Assembly: GCF_009002475.1 (NCBI RefSeq)
Contig: NZ_AP019860.1
Location: 6,524,501 to 6,588,500 of the forward strand
DNA length: 64,000 nucleotides
Source: Candidatus Uabimicrobium amorphum
Lineage (GTDB): Bacteria > Planctomycetota > Uabimicrobiia > Uabimicrobiales > Uabimicrobiaceae
Direction: 5' to 3'
Positions 34,837 through 46,100 of the stretch are shown here, one piece after another. A model generated the notes under the pieces. The model worked only from the letters and a program-made list of their open reading frames with translations. It was not told where the DNA came from and ran no database searches. Each line of letters opens with the position of its first letter. Positions within the stretch are counted from its first letter, which is position 1. Position numbers and translations under genes: made by a program.

Positions 34837-35314
34837 CAACTTCGAAATGTCAACAGAGCCTATGCATCGCTAGATTCAGAGAGATAAACTTTTGCCTTTC
34901 CATTTCCGCACAGTTGAAACTATAGGTTGCTGAATCGTGTAGCTTTTTTGTTGTACATGTGCTGTCATACATACGAGTAAAAGTACAAGTAAAAAAATTA
35001 TCCATGATTTCTTTATTTATGAATAAAAATACCGCTCAAAAAAGTAAGAGAATCCCTTATGTCAAGAATTTTTTTCTCACTACCGTTCCCAACTAATAAG
35101 GTGAACAAATATTAACAGTTCTTATGTTGTGTAATTGTAACTGAAGATTCTGTCCGTTTTAAGAAAAGGGAAGAAAAGGGAAGAAAAGGGAAGAAAAGAG
35201 AAAAAGATGGGAAGATAAAAGGATAGGGCGTGGGATTATTTTTTACTCGATAACGATTGTTCTAGTAGCTAAAATAGTGCAGTTAATATGAAAATTTAAA
35301 TCGAGGTAAAAATG
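34837..35314 (+). other. Intergenic leader region with 10-bp tandem repeat
   Basis: No gene was seen. AAGAAAAGGG is repeated almost four times at 35161-35199. The part from about 35035 (AAAAAAGTAAGAGAA) resembles the leaders of the other astacin genes (AAAAAAGTAAGGGAA near 677). An eroded version of the leader stem-loop is at about 35231-35281. Confidence 0.6.
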
Positions 35315-36964
35315 ATGTTCAAAATACTAATTGCCACACTTTTTTTTATGAGCATGATATATGCACAGGATATTTGTACCACTCTCGATTCGGGAGAGGG
35401 GTTTACCGAGCAGTCTTTTGAGGAAAAAGAAGGACTTTCACTCGTTGGTGCCAAAAATAAACTGTGGCCAAGCAATGAACGTGTGTTGCATGTTCGTTTT
35501 GTTGGAATTGACAATGATGATATTGAGCAACAAATTGAGGAAATCGTAGAGGACAATTGGGAAAAATGTTGTGGGATTGACTTTCGTTTTAACAATGATC
35601 CTAAAGCGCAGATAACAGTAAATATAACACATGGAGTCGGTAACAACTCTCAGATAGGAACAGACTCCAAAACAGAAAATCCCAGTATGAATTTTTCTTT
35701 TTACAAGAAAAATAAAAAAGGAAAATTGTATTTGCCAAAGAATTTTTTTACAGTTGTCGATGGTAAAAAAAAGATCCCTAAAGATAGTTATGAATATGGA
35801 ACTATTCTTCATGAGTTTGGTCACGCGATGGGCTTTAAGCACGAACAACAAAGCCCGCGTTTTAACATAGAGTGGCATGAAGAAAATGTTTTGGCTTACT
35901 ATAAAAAACACAGTCCAGATTGGACAGAGGAAGATGTTCGTCACAATGTACTGAATAAACTAGAGAATTTTCGTATTGCGCGAAACGTGGTTACTTACGA
36001 AACGGAATGGCTTTTTGGCTTTATTCCAAGAGTAACGAAAAAAATAGACCGCCGTAGTATTTTTATTATCAATTACGAAGCCACGGCTTTTGATCAGCAC
36101 TCTATCATGTGTTATCCTTTAAAATTAGAACTTACAAAAAACAGAACAGAATGGCGTTTAGGAACTTTAGACATAGACTACAAAAAAGATCTAGATGCAA
36201 ATAACTACACCGACAGTTTACGCAAAGCACTGGCGAAACAAAAAGACATTGATGTTGATTTCACTGCAAAAATTACTGCATATAAAAGCGGATATTGGAT
36301 ACTACAAACAACTTTGCCCGTAAATAGTAAATTACCAACGTCAGCAAAAGTACCTAAGAAAAGTTATCGCATTATTGAGGTCGATGGTATTTTGGAAGTA
36401 TACCCAGCACTTGGCGGCGGACGTAGTCTTTCGGTGATGGACCGCTATTTTTCTAATAAGCTTTATCCCTTCCCCACAAAAACACGAACGCATAATTTTG
36501 TGGTACGCGAAGTAAAGCGTGCCTTTGATGAAATATTATTGCGCAAACCAACAGCTGACGAACTGTCTTATTATGTCAACTACATGAAGCAAAATGATTT
36601 GCTAAAACTACGCGATGAAGTGGCAAATTTAGCGGAAGAAAAAATCAAAAATCTATACTTTTCTCTTGCTGGTCGCGAACCAAGCCAAGAAGAGGTAAAA
36701 AATGACAAAAAGCTACTGGCAATGGAAAATTTTGCGACCTTAGAGGCCAGCACTTCTTTAGAAGTAAACTTGCGTTCGCGAGAACAATTTGGTAATGTCG
36801 CGCAGTTGCAAGTTATTGGGCTCTACAGTGTCCATGCCGGAGGAAGTTTTTACGTTAACAACAATGAAACAGTGGAGTTCCGTGCTGGTGAAGAAATACT
36901 TCTTCAAGAAGGTTTTACTGCCAAGGCGGGAAGTGATTTTACTGCACGGCTGTATAGTAAATAA
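35315..36964 (+). CDS. Secreted astacin-like (M12A) zinc metalloprotease, second copy
   Basis: This 549-residue paralogue of 14708 has the same layout: signal peptide (IATLFFMSMIYAQ), HEFGHAMGFKHE zinc site (H166, E167, H170, H176), SIMCYP Met-turn, helical DEILLRKPTADE region and the VEFRAGEEILLQEGF C-terminal beta domain. Two ATGs are adjacent (35312 and 35315). The second gives better spacing to GAGG (8 bases) and places the catalytic histidine at the same residue number as in 14708. It is convergent with a fibre-like gene, as the other astacin gene is adjacent to one. The divergence from 14708 along the body shows that this is an older duplication than the 558-bp one. Confidence 0.92.
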   Translation: MFKILIATLFFMSMIYAQDICTTLDSGEGFTEQSFEEKEGLSLVGAKNKLWPSNERVLHVRFVGIDNDDIEQQIEEIVEDNWEKCCGIDFRFNNDPKAQITVNITHGVGNNSQIGTDSKTENPSMNFSFYKKNKKGKLYLPKNFFTVVDGKKKIPKDSYEYGTILHEFGHAMGFKHEQQSPRFNIEWHEENVLAYYKKHSPDWTEEDVRHNVLNKLENFRIARNVVTYETEWLFGFIPRVTKKIDRRSIFIINYEATAFDQHSIMCYPLKLELTKNRTEWRLGTLDIDYKKDLDANNYTDSLRKALAKQKDIDVDFTAKITAYKSGYWILQTTLPVNSKLPTSAKVPKKSYRIIEVDGILEVYPALGGGRSLSVMDRYFSNKLYPFPTKTRTHNFVVREVKRAFDEILLRKPTADELSYYVNYMKQNDLLKLRDEVANLAEEKIKNLYFSLAGREPSQEEVKNDKKLLAMENFATLEASTSLEVNLRSREQFGNVAQLQVIGLYSVHAGGSFYVNNNETVEFRAGEEILLQEGFTAKAGSDFTARLYSK

Positions 36965-37392
36965 ACACCGTTTACATTCCCTATCCTAAGTCACTTATTG
37001 GTAAGAAAAGCACGAGATAGGGAGATGATCATCAACTACTAGCCATAATAGGAACCATTATTGCCGATTCTCTCTGACAAATCGTTTATCTGTGTATGGA
37101 AGAATCGGCAAACCTCTAATTCTTTATAAAATGCTACTGCGAATAGTCTTACGATCTTGCCCTCCACCTTCAAGTAAAGTACCTTTTATACAGATGATAT
37201 TGGCGATTTATAAATATTGCACACGACTATTTACCATTTCTTTTACAACAGTGCTTTATCTGTAAATATATTACGATACAACTGAGAAAGTAGTAGTACG
37301 TTGGTAGGGATCGTAGAATAACATACAAATCTTAGTCATAATCTTTTCTTTGTAGAATTAAGATTATGACTAAGATAAAAAACGAATTGAGC
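36965..37392. other. Intergenic gap between convergent genes
   Basis: No gene was seen. TCCCTATC near 36978 and GATAGGGA near 37016 form an 8-bp inverted repeat after the astacin stop. The stretch CGTTTACATTCCCTATCC resembles CGTTTACCGTCCCTATCC found after the fibre gene at 18944, so a conserved 3' element is likely. Confidence 0.5.
37329..37376 (-). terminator. Perfect 17-bp hairpin at the 3' end of the fibre gene
   Basis: The arms 37329-37345 and 37360-37376 are perfect inverted repeats (ATCTTAGTCATAATCTT) around a 14-base loop. The structure lies 16 bases beyond the minus-strand stop at 37393. There is little T-run after it, but position and stem length favour a terminator or 3'-end stabiliser. 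It may also serve the plus-strand astacin gene. Confidence 0.65.
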
Positions 37393-39744
37393 TTATTTAT
37401 TACGCATTATCTTTAGAACCAAATCCAATTGCTTTTGCAAAGCATTTATTTTTTGTTCATTTTGTTGCATGTTCACTAATTGCTTTTGCAAAGCATTTAT
37501 TTTTTGTTCATTTTGTTTCATTTTCGCTACTTTGTTTTCTAACGTATTTTTTTGTTGTTGCAACGTTGTGATTTTCTTTTCTTGTTGGATGGTATAAAGA
37601 GTAAGTTCTTCTATTTTTTGCAATAACTTTGCCTGCATTTCTCCCAACTGAATCCCCTGTTCTTTTACTTCTCTCTCTGATGGAATGTTGGGCAGATGTT
37701 TGTTGCGTTTAATGGACTGCTCAAGTTGGTCAATGGGAATAAGTTTGTAGTCATCGGCAAACACAAAATCTGCCCAGTTATCCATTTTTACGATACGCAC
37801 TTCTTCTGCGGTGATTTTTCCTTTTACCGCTAGTTTTGTTGCAGCATCAGCTAGCTTGGTTACTCCAATTCCAATACGTCCATTCACTGCAAGGGTGAAG
37901 TCTTTAACGGGAGCAGTGTTCATTCCAATCCAGCCATCTTTATCTATGTGCAAGCTTTTGGCATCAAATTTTTCGGTTACGTTTACACTTTTTGTTGATA
38001 TATGATTGGCATTTAAGGTTTTATTTGTAGTCAAATTGCCTTTGACAGAAACATTTTGTGCACTATCCCAGTGTAAGGCAATTTTTTGTATCTTGTTGGT
38101 ATTACTACCAAGAGCACCACCATAATATCCATAAACCACAGGTCCATTTACATTTTCTCCAGCAAAAAGTTTGGCAGGGTAATTTTTATTACCATCGCTG
38201 TATGCTGCGTGATATAAGCCTATACCATGATTGAAATCAGTAATGCTACTATGAAAATAAACATCTCTACCTTTTGTTGAGATTCCCTTGTTGTTTATGT
38301 ATAAGTTTGTAGAGGAAATTTCTAAAGAGTAATTACCATTGTCGAAAACTCTTTTTATTGTTCCACCACCATTTAGAGAGATGATATTCGCGTTTACTTT
38401 ACCAATACTCAAATCTTCGGCACCAGAGATTTTCTTCGCTGAAAGTTGACCAGTGACTTTCACATCACCATTACTATCCCAGCGTAAGGCAATTTTTTGT
38501 CCGCCTTCGGTACTACCAAGTGCACCTCCATAGTAACCATAAACCACAGGTCCGTTCACATTTACATTGGCAAACTTTTTAGTGTCGTGGTACATACCTA
38601 TACCATGAGCGAAGTCAGCACTGTCGCTATGAAAATAAACATCTCTACCTTTTGTTGAGATTCCCTTATTGTTCATTTCGATATTTTTTGCTGATAGCTC
38701 CAATACGTCTTTTGGTAGATATGTATCACTAACAGTTAAATTTCCTCCAATCTCAGAATCACCATTGCTTTTTGTGGTTCCATCAACATCTAGCGAATCA
38801 GTTTGCGTCTTTATACTATAGATTCGCTGAATAGCTATTCTTGCCTTATTATCTCTATTTTTATTGAGGATTTGATTGAGATGATCTCGCAAAATTATTT
38901 CTCGTGGTTGATCATTTATAGCATAAACAGATATTACTTTATCAAATATTTTTACTTCTACGATAAAATCAACATGAGTCCATCCATTTGTTTTTTGTAT
39001 CTTAAACCTACCATCATCTTGTTCTAATATTTTACCTTGGACACAGTTTACATGTGCAAATTTTCCTCGGGAATCAATAATTAACTTGTAGTCACCTCCG
39101 AATACGCTTACGCGAAGAAATCTATATTTGCTAAGAGGTAAAAATTGTGAATTTAATATATCGATTTGTTTCTGTAGCAGATTACTTTTACTCTGTTGAT
39201 TTTCTAATTGTTCCTCAAGTAGCAAGTTTTCTGCAGTTTGCGTCTTTATACTATAGATTCGATGAGTACCACCTATTCTTACCTTGTTATCTCTATTTTT
39301 ATTGAGGATTTGATTGAGATGATCTCGCAAAATTATTTCTCGTGGTTGATCATTCCTAGCATAAACAGATATTACTTTATCAAATATTTTTACTTCTACG
39401 ATAAAATCAACATGACTCCATCCACTTGTTTTTTCTATCTTAAAGCTACGATCATCTTGTTCTAATATTTTACCTTGGACACAGTTTACATGTGCAAATT
39501 TTCCTCGGGTATCAATAGTTAACTTGTAGTCACCTCCGAATACGCTTACGCGAAGAAATCTATATTTGCTAAGAGGTAAAAATTGCGAATTTAATATATC
39601 GCTTTGTTTCTGTACCTTTTCTAGTTGTCCCTCAAGTTTTGAGATTCTTGTATTCATTTCATTAATTGCTACATTTTTATCGTCTTCTGCAAATCCGAAG
39701 GATACAAATACTAATATCAAAAAAAATGTTTTAAGATAATTCAT
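37393..39744 (-). CDS. Exported tail-fibre-like surface protein with duplicated head domain
   Basis: The start is the ATG at 39744 with GGAG 6 bases upstream, giving 783 residues and a signal peptide (FFLILVFVSFGFAED) right at the N-terminus; a longer frame to 39810 lacks a ribosome-binding site. After a coiled coil there are two near-identical copies of a beta-rich domain (SKYRFLRVSVFGGDYKL, then FAHVNCVQGKILEQDD, then PREIILRDHLNQIL), found in no other fibre protein here. Two HSD-type modules follow (HGIGMYHDTKKF and HGIGLYHAAYSDG, each with NGPVVYG and GGALGS). The C-terminus is the shared WADFVF, HLPNIPSEREV and GIQLGEM block with a longer coiled coil that itself repeats NEQKINALQKQL. Confidence 0.85.
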   Translation of the reverse strand: MNYLKTFFLILVFVSFGFAEDDKNVAINEMNTRISKLEGQLEKVQKQSDILNSQFLPLSKYRFLRVSVFGGDYKLTIDTRGKFAHVNCVQGKILEQDDRSFKIEKTSGWSHVDFIVEVKIFDKVISVYARNDQPREIILRDHLNQILNKNRDNKVRIGGTHRIYSIKTQTAENLLLEEQLENQQSKSNLLQKQIDILNSQFLPLSKYRFLRVSVFGGDYKLIIDSRGKFAHVNCVQGKILEQDDGRFKIQKTNGWTHVDFIVEVKIFDKVISVYAINDQPREIILRDHLNQILNKNRDNKARIAIQRIYSIKTQTDSLDVDGTTKSNGDSEIGGNLTVSDTYLPKDVLELSAKNIEMNNKGISTKGRDVYFHSDSADFAHGIGMYHDTKKFANVNVNGPVVYGYYGGALGSTEGGQKIALRWDSNGDVKVTGQLSAKKISGAEDLSIGKVNANIISLNGGGTIKRVFDNGNYSLEISSTNLYINNKGISTKGRDVYFHSSITDFNHGIGLYHAAYSDGNKNYPAKLFAGENVNGPVVYGYYGGALGSNTNKIQKIALHWDSAQNVSVKGNLTTNKTLNANHISTKSVNVTEKFDAKSLHIDKDGWIGMNTAPVKDFTLAVNGRIGIGVTKLADAATKLAVKGKITAEEVRIVKMDNWADFVFADDYKLIPIDQLEQSIKRNKHLPNIPSEREVKEQGIQLGEMQAKLLQKIEELTLYTIQQEKKITTLQQQKNTLENKVAKMKQNEQKINALQKQLVNMQQNEQKINALQKQLDLVLKIMRNK
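38800..39669 (-). repeat. Tandem 435-bp duplication inside the fibre gene
   Basis: The unit starting at 38800 recurs at 39235, an offset of 435 bases (145 codons), with most bases identical over about 365 bases. It encodes the duplicated head domain and preceding coiled coil. Confidence 0.85.
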
Positions 39745-40014
39745 TTTAATCTCCAATAATGTTCTGAGCTTCTCGACACTTGATAATTTTTTAGCCCTTT
39801 GTTTGGGCATCTATAAGCTAAACGGTGAATAAATAAAAAGCATGCCTGAAAAAAAGTATCCTAAAATAGTCAACAATTACACAAATAAGGATACAAAAAT
39901 GCTACGCAATGAATAGATAATACAAATAAAGGCGCATAATCTGCAAGAAGAACTAAAAAATGAGGAGAAACATTATCCGAGCTAGTCTGTCTACAGTGAA
40001 TTTCTCTACACATT

Positions 40015-40077
40015 TTACCGGAGAAAAAATGCAGCATTTTCATAGAAAGAGAACTTTTAACAAAGCCGCTTTTCATT
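40015..40077 (+). pseudogene. 63-base relic of the caspase-WD40 gene
   Basis: The stretch TTACCGGAGAAAAAAT and onward aligns without gaps to 33055-33117, near the end of the WD40 region of the gene at 28353, with roughly 85 percent identity by eye. The surrounding bases do not match. It is the trace of a second WD40-type gene, or of a small copied segment. Confidence 0.75.
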
Positions 40078-40113
40078 AAGAACATTTTTTATTCTTTTAG
40101 ATCTATGACAAGT

Positions 40114-43100
40114 CTAGTTTTGTCCTTTTTTCATTTCCTCTTCGACCTGCTTCGGAGGTTTTCCTTTTAGAAGTAGCTTCACTCTTTTGAACGCTTCTCC
40201 TTGAGCTTTATCCGCGTATTTATTTGCCTTTTGGATATTTCCTTTCCAGGCATATATTGCTGCTAATGTATCAAGTTGATGTGTTTCATATGCTTCTTCC
40301 AGAATAATTATATCTTGTTTTGTAATTCCGCCTGACTGTTCTTTCACATAATTTTCCCATAACCTGTCATTGAGAAATTTAAAGTTATTTTTTATTACCA
40401 ACTCCACTTGATTTTGCGAAATTCCTTTTAGCAATAAGTTGATTCTTATTTTTGCATTCTTGCTACAATTTTTAGCGTATTTTAATGCTTCTTTTTCATT
40501 GCCTTTCCAAGCATGGGTGATCGCTACTGTTTCAAGGTGTGTTTTATCTTTCGATTGTGATAGAAGTTCTATGTCTCTTTGGGTGAAGGCGTTTTTGTAT
40601 CCATGGAGATATGATTCCCAAAGATAAGAATTCAGTATTACATGATTTGATTTTCTAATAGCATGTAATGCCTTTTTTCCTATTTTACTGAGCGCTTTAG
40701 TTACACCTTTTCGTATCTCAGGATGTTGATTTTCGAGAAGTGGAATTAGATGAGGGATCGCTTTTTCTCCGATTTGTCCAAGTGCTTCTGCTGTACTTTC
40801 GCGTACTTCAGAATATTTATCTTTGAGGAGTGGAATTAGATGAGGGATCGCCTTTTCTGCTTTTTCTCCTATTTGTCCGAGTGCTTGCGCTGCTCTACTT
40901 CGGGGGCGATCTATTTTTCCAAGTGCTCTACTTAGTATGCTAGAGGAGGTATCTTTAAGAAGTGGAATTAGATGAGGAATCGCCTTTTCTGCTTTTTCTC
41001 CTATTTTCCCAAGTGCTTGCGCTGCTCTACTTCGCGTGTTAGAAGAGGGATCTTTAAGAAGTGGAATTAGATGAGGAATCGCTCTTTCTCCTATTTTACC
41101 AAGTGTTTCAGGTGCATTTTCATACACATTATCTTTAAGGAGTGGGATTATATAGGGAATCGCTTTTTCGGCCTTTCCCCCTATTTTTCCAAGGGCTTCC
41201 ATTGCGTTTATTGTCACCATAGGAACTTCATCTTTCAGGAGTGGGATTAGATCGGGAATCGCTTTTTCTACTTTTTTCCCTATACCTCCAAGAGCTTCTG
41301 TTGCATATATTCTGACATATTTATTTTGATCTTTGAGAAGTGGAATTAGATCGGGGATCGCTTTTTCTGCCTTTTCTCCTATTTTTCCAAGAGCTTCTGC
41401 TGCTCTAATTCGTGTGCTAGAGGATGGATCTTTGAGAAGTGGAATTAAATAAGGAATCGATTTTTCCTCTAGTTGTACCAATGCTTCGAGGATTTCTTTA
41501 TAAGCATAAAGTTCACCATCACCGCGAGCTTCTTTTTTCAATCTCGATATTAATACAGGAATAGCCTTTTGTGACTTTTTCCCTATTCTTCCAAGAGCTT
41601 TCGCTGAAACTCTTCGTATTTCAGGATTTAAACCGTCTTCAAGAAACTCCATTAAATAAGGAATCGCCAAATGAGATTTTTCTCCTATTTTTCCTAGCGC
41701 GGAAATAGCTTGTACTTCCACACCTGTAACTCCGCTCCCTAGAAGTAAAATAAGCTGTGGTATCGCAAGATATGACTTTTGTCCAAAATCTCCTAGTATA
41801 TTTGCCGTTTCTACTTTTACCTGCAAACTCTGATCCTCTAGAAGAGGAATGATATGGGGTACTACATTTTTTACTTTTTCCTTTGCCATCGATAATGCAA
41901 CAGCAGCGGTTATTTTTACTTGCGCATCTCGATCATGTAAAAAAGGGATAAGAGAAAAAATAGACTTTTGTGTTGTCAAACCTATGTTGACAAGTGCCTC
42001 AATGGCAACATCTCTCACCTTTGAATTCTCGTCTTCTAGCAATGGAATGAGGCAAAAAACGATTCTTTCTGACTTTTCTCCTATTTTCCCTAAAGCTTCC
42101 GTAGCCAAACGTCTCAAGTCAGAGCTTTCATCTTGTAGTAGCACGGCAAGAAAAGGAATCGCCTCTTCTGCTTTCGCCCCAATTTTTCCTAGAGCTTCGA
42201 CTGCGGCGCTTTTTACTTCTAAATCTGAATCTTTTAGAAGAGAAATAAGGGACGGTATTGTCTCATGAACTTTTTCACCTATTTCTCCCAGTGCCGCTGC
42301 TGCTGTCATTCTCATTATTGGAGCACTGTCTTGTAAAAAAGGCATAAGCAATGGTATCACCTGGTCAGCTTTTTTACTTATTTTTCCTAGAGCTTCAACT
42401 GCAGAAAGTCTTCCATTGTAATTTTTCTCTTGTAAGATAGATATAAGAGAAGGTACAGCTTTTTCCCCTATATCATTTATTACGGAAATAGCATACCTTC
42501 GCACTTCAGGATTTGAATTTTGCAAAAGAAAAGTCAAAGAGGGGACAAATTTTTGCGTTTTTTGCCTAATTTTGTCTAATGATTGTTTTGCTTTCCATCT
42601 TAGAAGGTGACTATTTGACAGCTTCATGAGAGAAGGAATACAAGAAAGGGCCCTTTCACCTATATTACCTAATGCTTCTACAACATCACCTTGTACTTTG
42701 TAATCCCTATCTTGCAAGAGATTCTTGAGAAATGGAACAGCAGAATGAGCTCTTTCGCCTATGTTTCCCAGCGCTATAATGGCTGCCTTTTTTACTTTTG
42801 AATTTGAATCTTCTAGAAGAGAAATAAGAGCCGGTATTGCAGAGTGAGCTTTTTCACCTATTTTTCCCAACGTAGTTGCTGCTGTCTGTCTCATTCTTGG
42901 ATCATCATCTTGTAAAAAAGGGATGATTAATGGTACTGTTTTTTGAGCTATTTCGCCCATTTCTCCCAATGCCTGTACAACACAACCTCTTACATAAATA
43001 TCTTTGCTTTGTAAAAGAGGAATAAGGTGTACAATAGCGGCTTTTCCTCTTATTTTTCCTAATATTTGTATTGCGGGGTATTTCATTTGTGGATCTTGCA

Positions 43101-46100
43101 ATAACGGAATTAGGGCAGGTACTGCCATATGCGACTCTTTTCCCATCTTCTCCCGTAGTTCTGTCGCCCTTGTTTCTATTAAGAACTTTGCCGCAGACAA
43201 CCTTATCTCATTATCCTGGTTATGTAGGAGAGAGAGTAAGATAAGAATATCCTCTGTGTCTATTCTCTTTCTACTTCTACCTACAAAAGTATATTTCATC
43301 ACTTTTGTAGATGGATCTTGTGATACAGGGATTAAAAAAGGATTTTTGCATATGTTTTTCAACGCTGCTTCAACTGTTCTGTTTCGGCGTCCATTTTTTT
43401 TAAGAAGAGGAATGAGATATGGTATTGCTTTCTCTGCTTTTCCTCCGATCTTTCCTAACGCTTTAACTACGGCTAATTGGTTTGCTCTATAATTAAGTAA
43501 AGGAATAAGATACGGTATTGCTGGAGAGGCCTTTTCTCCAATTTCTCCGAGAACATACGCTGCATCTGCCGTAAAAGCCCCCGGCTGCAATAGAGGAATA
43601 AGTGCTGGTATTGCCACATGTGCTTTTTCTCCCATTCGCCACAGTGCACGAATAGCTTCTTTTTTTACGTAGCGATCAGAATCTTGCAATAGAGGAATAA
43701 GTGCCGGAATTGCCGCATGTGCTCTTTTTCCTATATTTGCTAATGTACGAGAAACCGACTCTCTAATTTTTGGGTCAGCATCTTGCAATAGAGGAATCAA
43801 TGTTGGTACTGCCTCATGTGCTTTTTCGCCCATTTCTGACATTACACTAATAGCTCTTTTTTTTACATGGGGATCGGAATCTTGCAATAGAGGAATCAGT
43901 GCTGGAATAGCTATTTCTCCGGTTTCTTGTAGTACTGTGGCCACAGAATCACCATCTAAATTTTTTAACGCCTCTATGAGAAATGGAATGGCTTTTTTTC
44001 CTATTTTTACTAATGCAAGAGAAGCATTTCCTCTAACTTTTGAGTTAGAATCTTGCAATAGAGAAATCAGTGCTGGTATTGCAAGATGTGCGTTTTTCCC
44101 TATTTTTGCTAATATAAGAGAAACATTCACTCTAATTTTTGGGTCAGAATCTTGTAACAGTGGAATCAACGCTGGTACTGCTGGATGAGCTCTTTCTCCC
44201 ATTTCTTGTAGCGCTGTAAATGCAGAAAGACGGGCATTTTGTTGTGCATTCTTTAATAAAACAATGAGAAACGGTATGGCTTTCTCCCCCATCTTTGCTA
44301 GTGCAAGAGAAGTATGCTCTCTAACTTTGGAGTCAGAATCTTGCAATAGAGGAATCAGTGCTGGTATTGCGGAATGTGCTTTTTCGCCCATTTCTTTGAG
44401 TATTTTAACCGAAGAAAGTCGGACAATTTCATCCGAACTCTTTAACAATTCGACAACAACCTCCAACATGGAACACTTTTTTTCTGGTGAGATTATAGAG
44501 TCTATGGCGGTCAATTTTTCAAAAACGTTTTTCTTTTTTAAAGAAATAAAAAATTTCGCAATAAAAGGCTCTATCGTTTTACGCTTTCCGATAAAAAACG
44601 CTGCCTGCGATCTTATTTGTTTATTTTTACTACCATTTAGCATAAGAGAGTATAGTTTATCAAAAGCTACTTCTGCAAAAAGCGGTATCAAGAATTGTTT
44701 ATCTTGGTAAGTTAGATGATTTATAAGTGGAAACAATGACTCTTTTTGCCAATTGATTAACGGCAACCACAGATATTTTTTTTGAGATAAAAGTTTTTTT
44801 GCTTTTGCTAATTTGAGCCTATCAACAATAACAAAAAAAGCCCTTTTGCCAATTTTTTCAAGATCTTTTGCAGCATCAATTTTAATATCTTCACCACCCT
44901 CTTTGAGCAATTGAAAAAGTATTGGCAGATCTCTATCTTGCCCTGCTAGAAATGCCAATACAGTTGTTCGTATTGTTTTATCTCGCGTCGCAAAGTATTC
45001 AATAAAGTCTCGATTTGTAAGTTCTTTTTTTAAAAGATCAAAAGATTGTAATCTAGTAGAAACATTTTCAGTGAGTGACAAAAATTTATTTTTGCTACTT
45101 TCATATAACTCTATTTTTTCTTTACCGGTGCTATGTAGCCAACGATATATTTGAATCCTTTGATGATAGTAGTGCCCTTGTACTTGTGGAGTTTTACTAT
45201 TAATATCCACATCTACAGGAAGTTCTTTCATTCTTTCTTTTACAAGATACGGAATTTCTTTATCTTTTGTATGATCTCGCCATTGAGATTCTTGTTGCTT
45301 GTAGTATCTCTTCAAAATGTCGATAGGACCTTCGTCTTTTATGTGTGAATGTAAAGAGCCCAAACACTCTATCATCATATATTGATCATCGTTACTTAAG
45401 GAAAAAACTACTTTTCTTTTTTTTGGTGTCAGGGTTTTTGCCAATATTGGTACTACAATAGAAAATACTTCTATCTTACTAGCATACTTCTGGGCTTCGT
45501 TTTTGATAAACTTCACAGCAGCCATTCGCGGAATTTTTTGTTCATCGGTTATCAGTTTGACAACATGAGGTAACGCACTTTTTATAAGCGAAATCCGATC
45601 TTTTTCAGATTTCTCGGCGATAAAATTTTCCAACGCTTCACAGCCCGAACGACGAAAGGCAGCAAATTCAACGCCATTTAGATACAAAGGCGCAACCATT
45701 TTAGGGTTAAGTACTTTGTCTACAGGAAAAAACATAAAATCACCATTACCACCAAGTGTACCATAGCGAGGTGCTTGTGATGCATTGATCCTATCGTCAT
45801 TCACCAGCGTATCCATCATGTAAAATCCCAATTGCGATGCCAGAATGATGCCGTCATCTCTTCCAGTTAACCCTTGTATGGCTTGTAAAAACACAGCCGT
45901 AAATGGTGAATGACCACGACTATCTTTAAATTGTTTTGCGTAAATAGTTGAAATCTCATCTAGTTTATCAGCCACCGCTTCATCCCCAGCTCCGGCGGTA
46001 ATTACCTGGAAAACGCGGCGATTGAACACTCTAGTTAGATTGCTCCCCCCCGGCGAAACAAAGGCTTTATCTGTTAGATTGGAAAAATCAGGGCGATATT

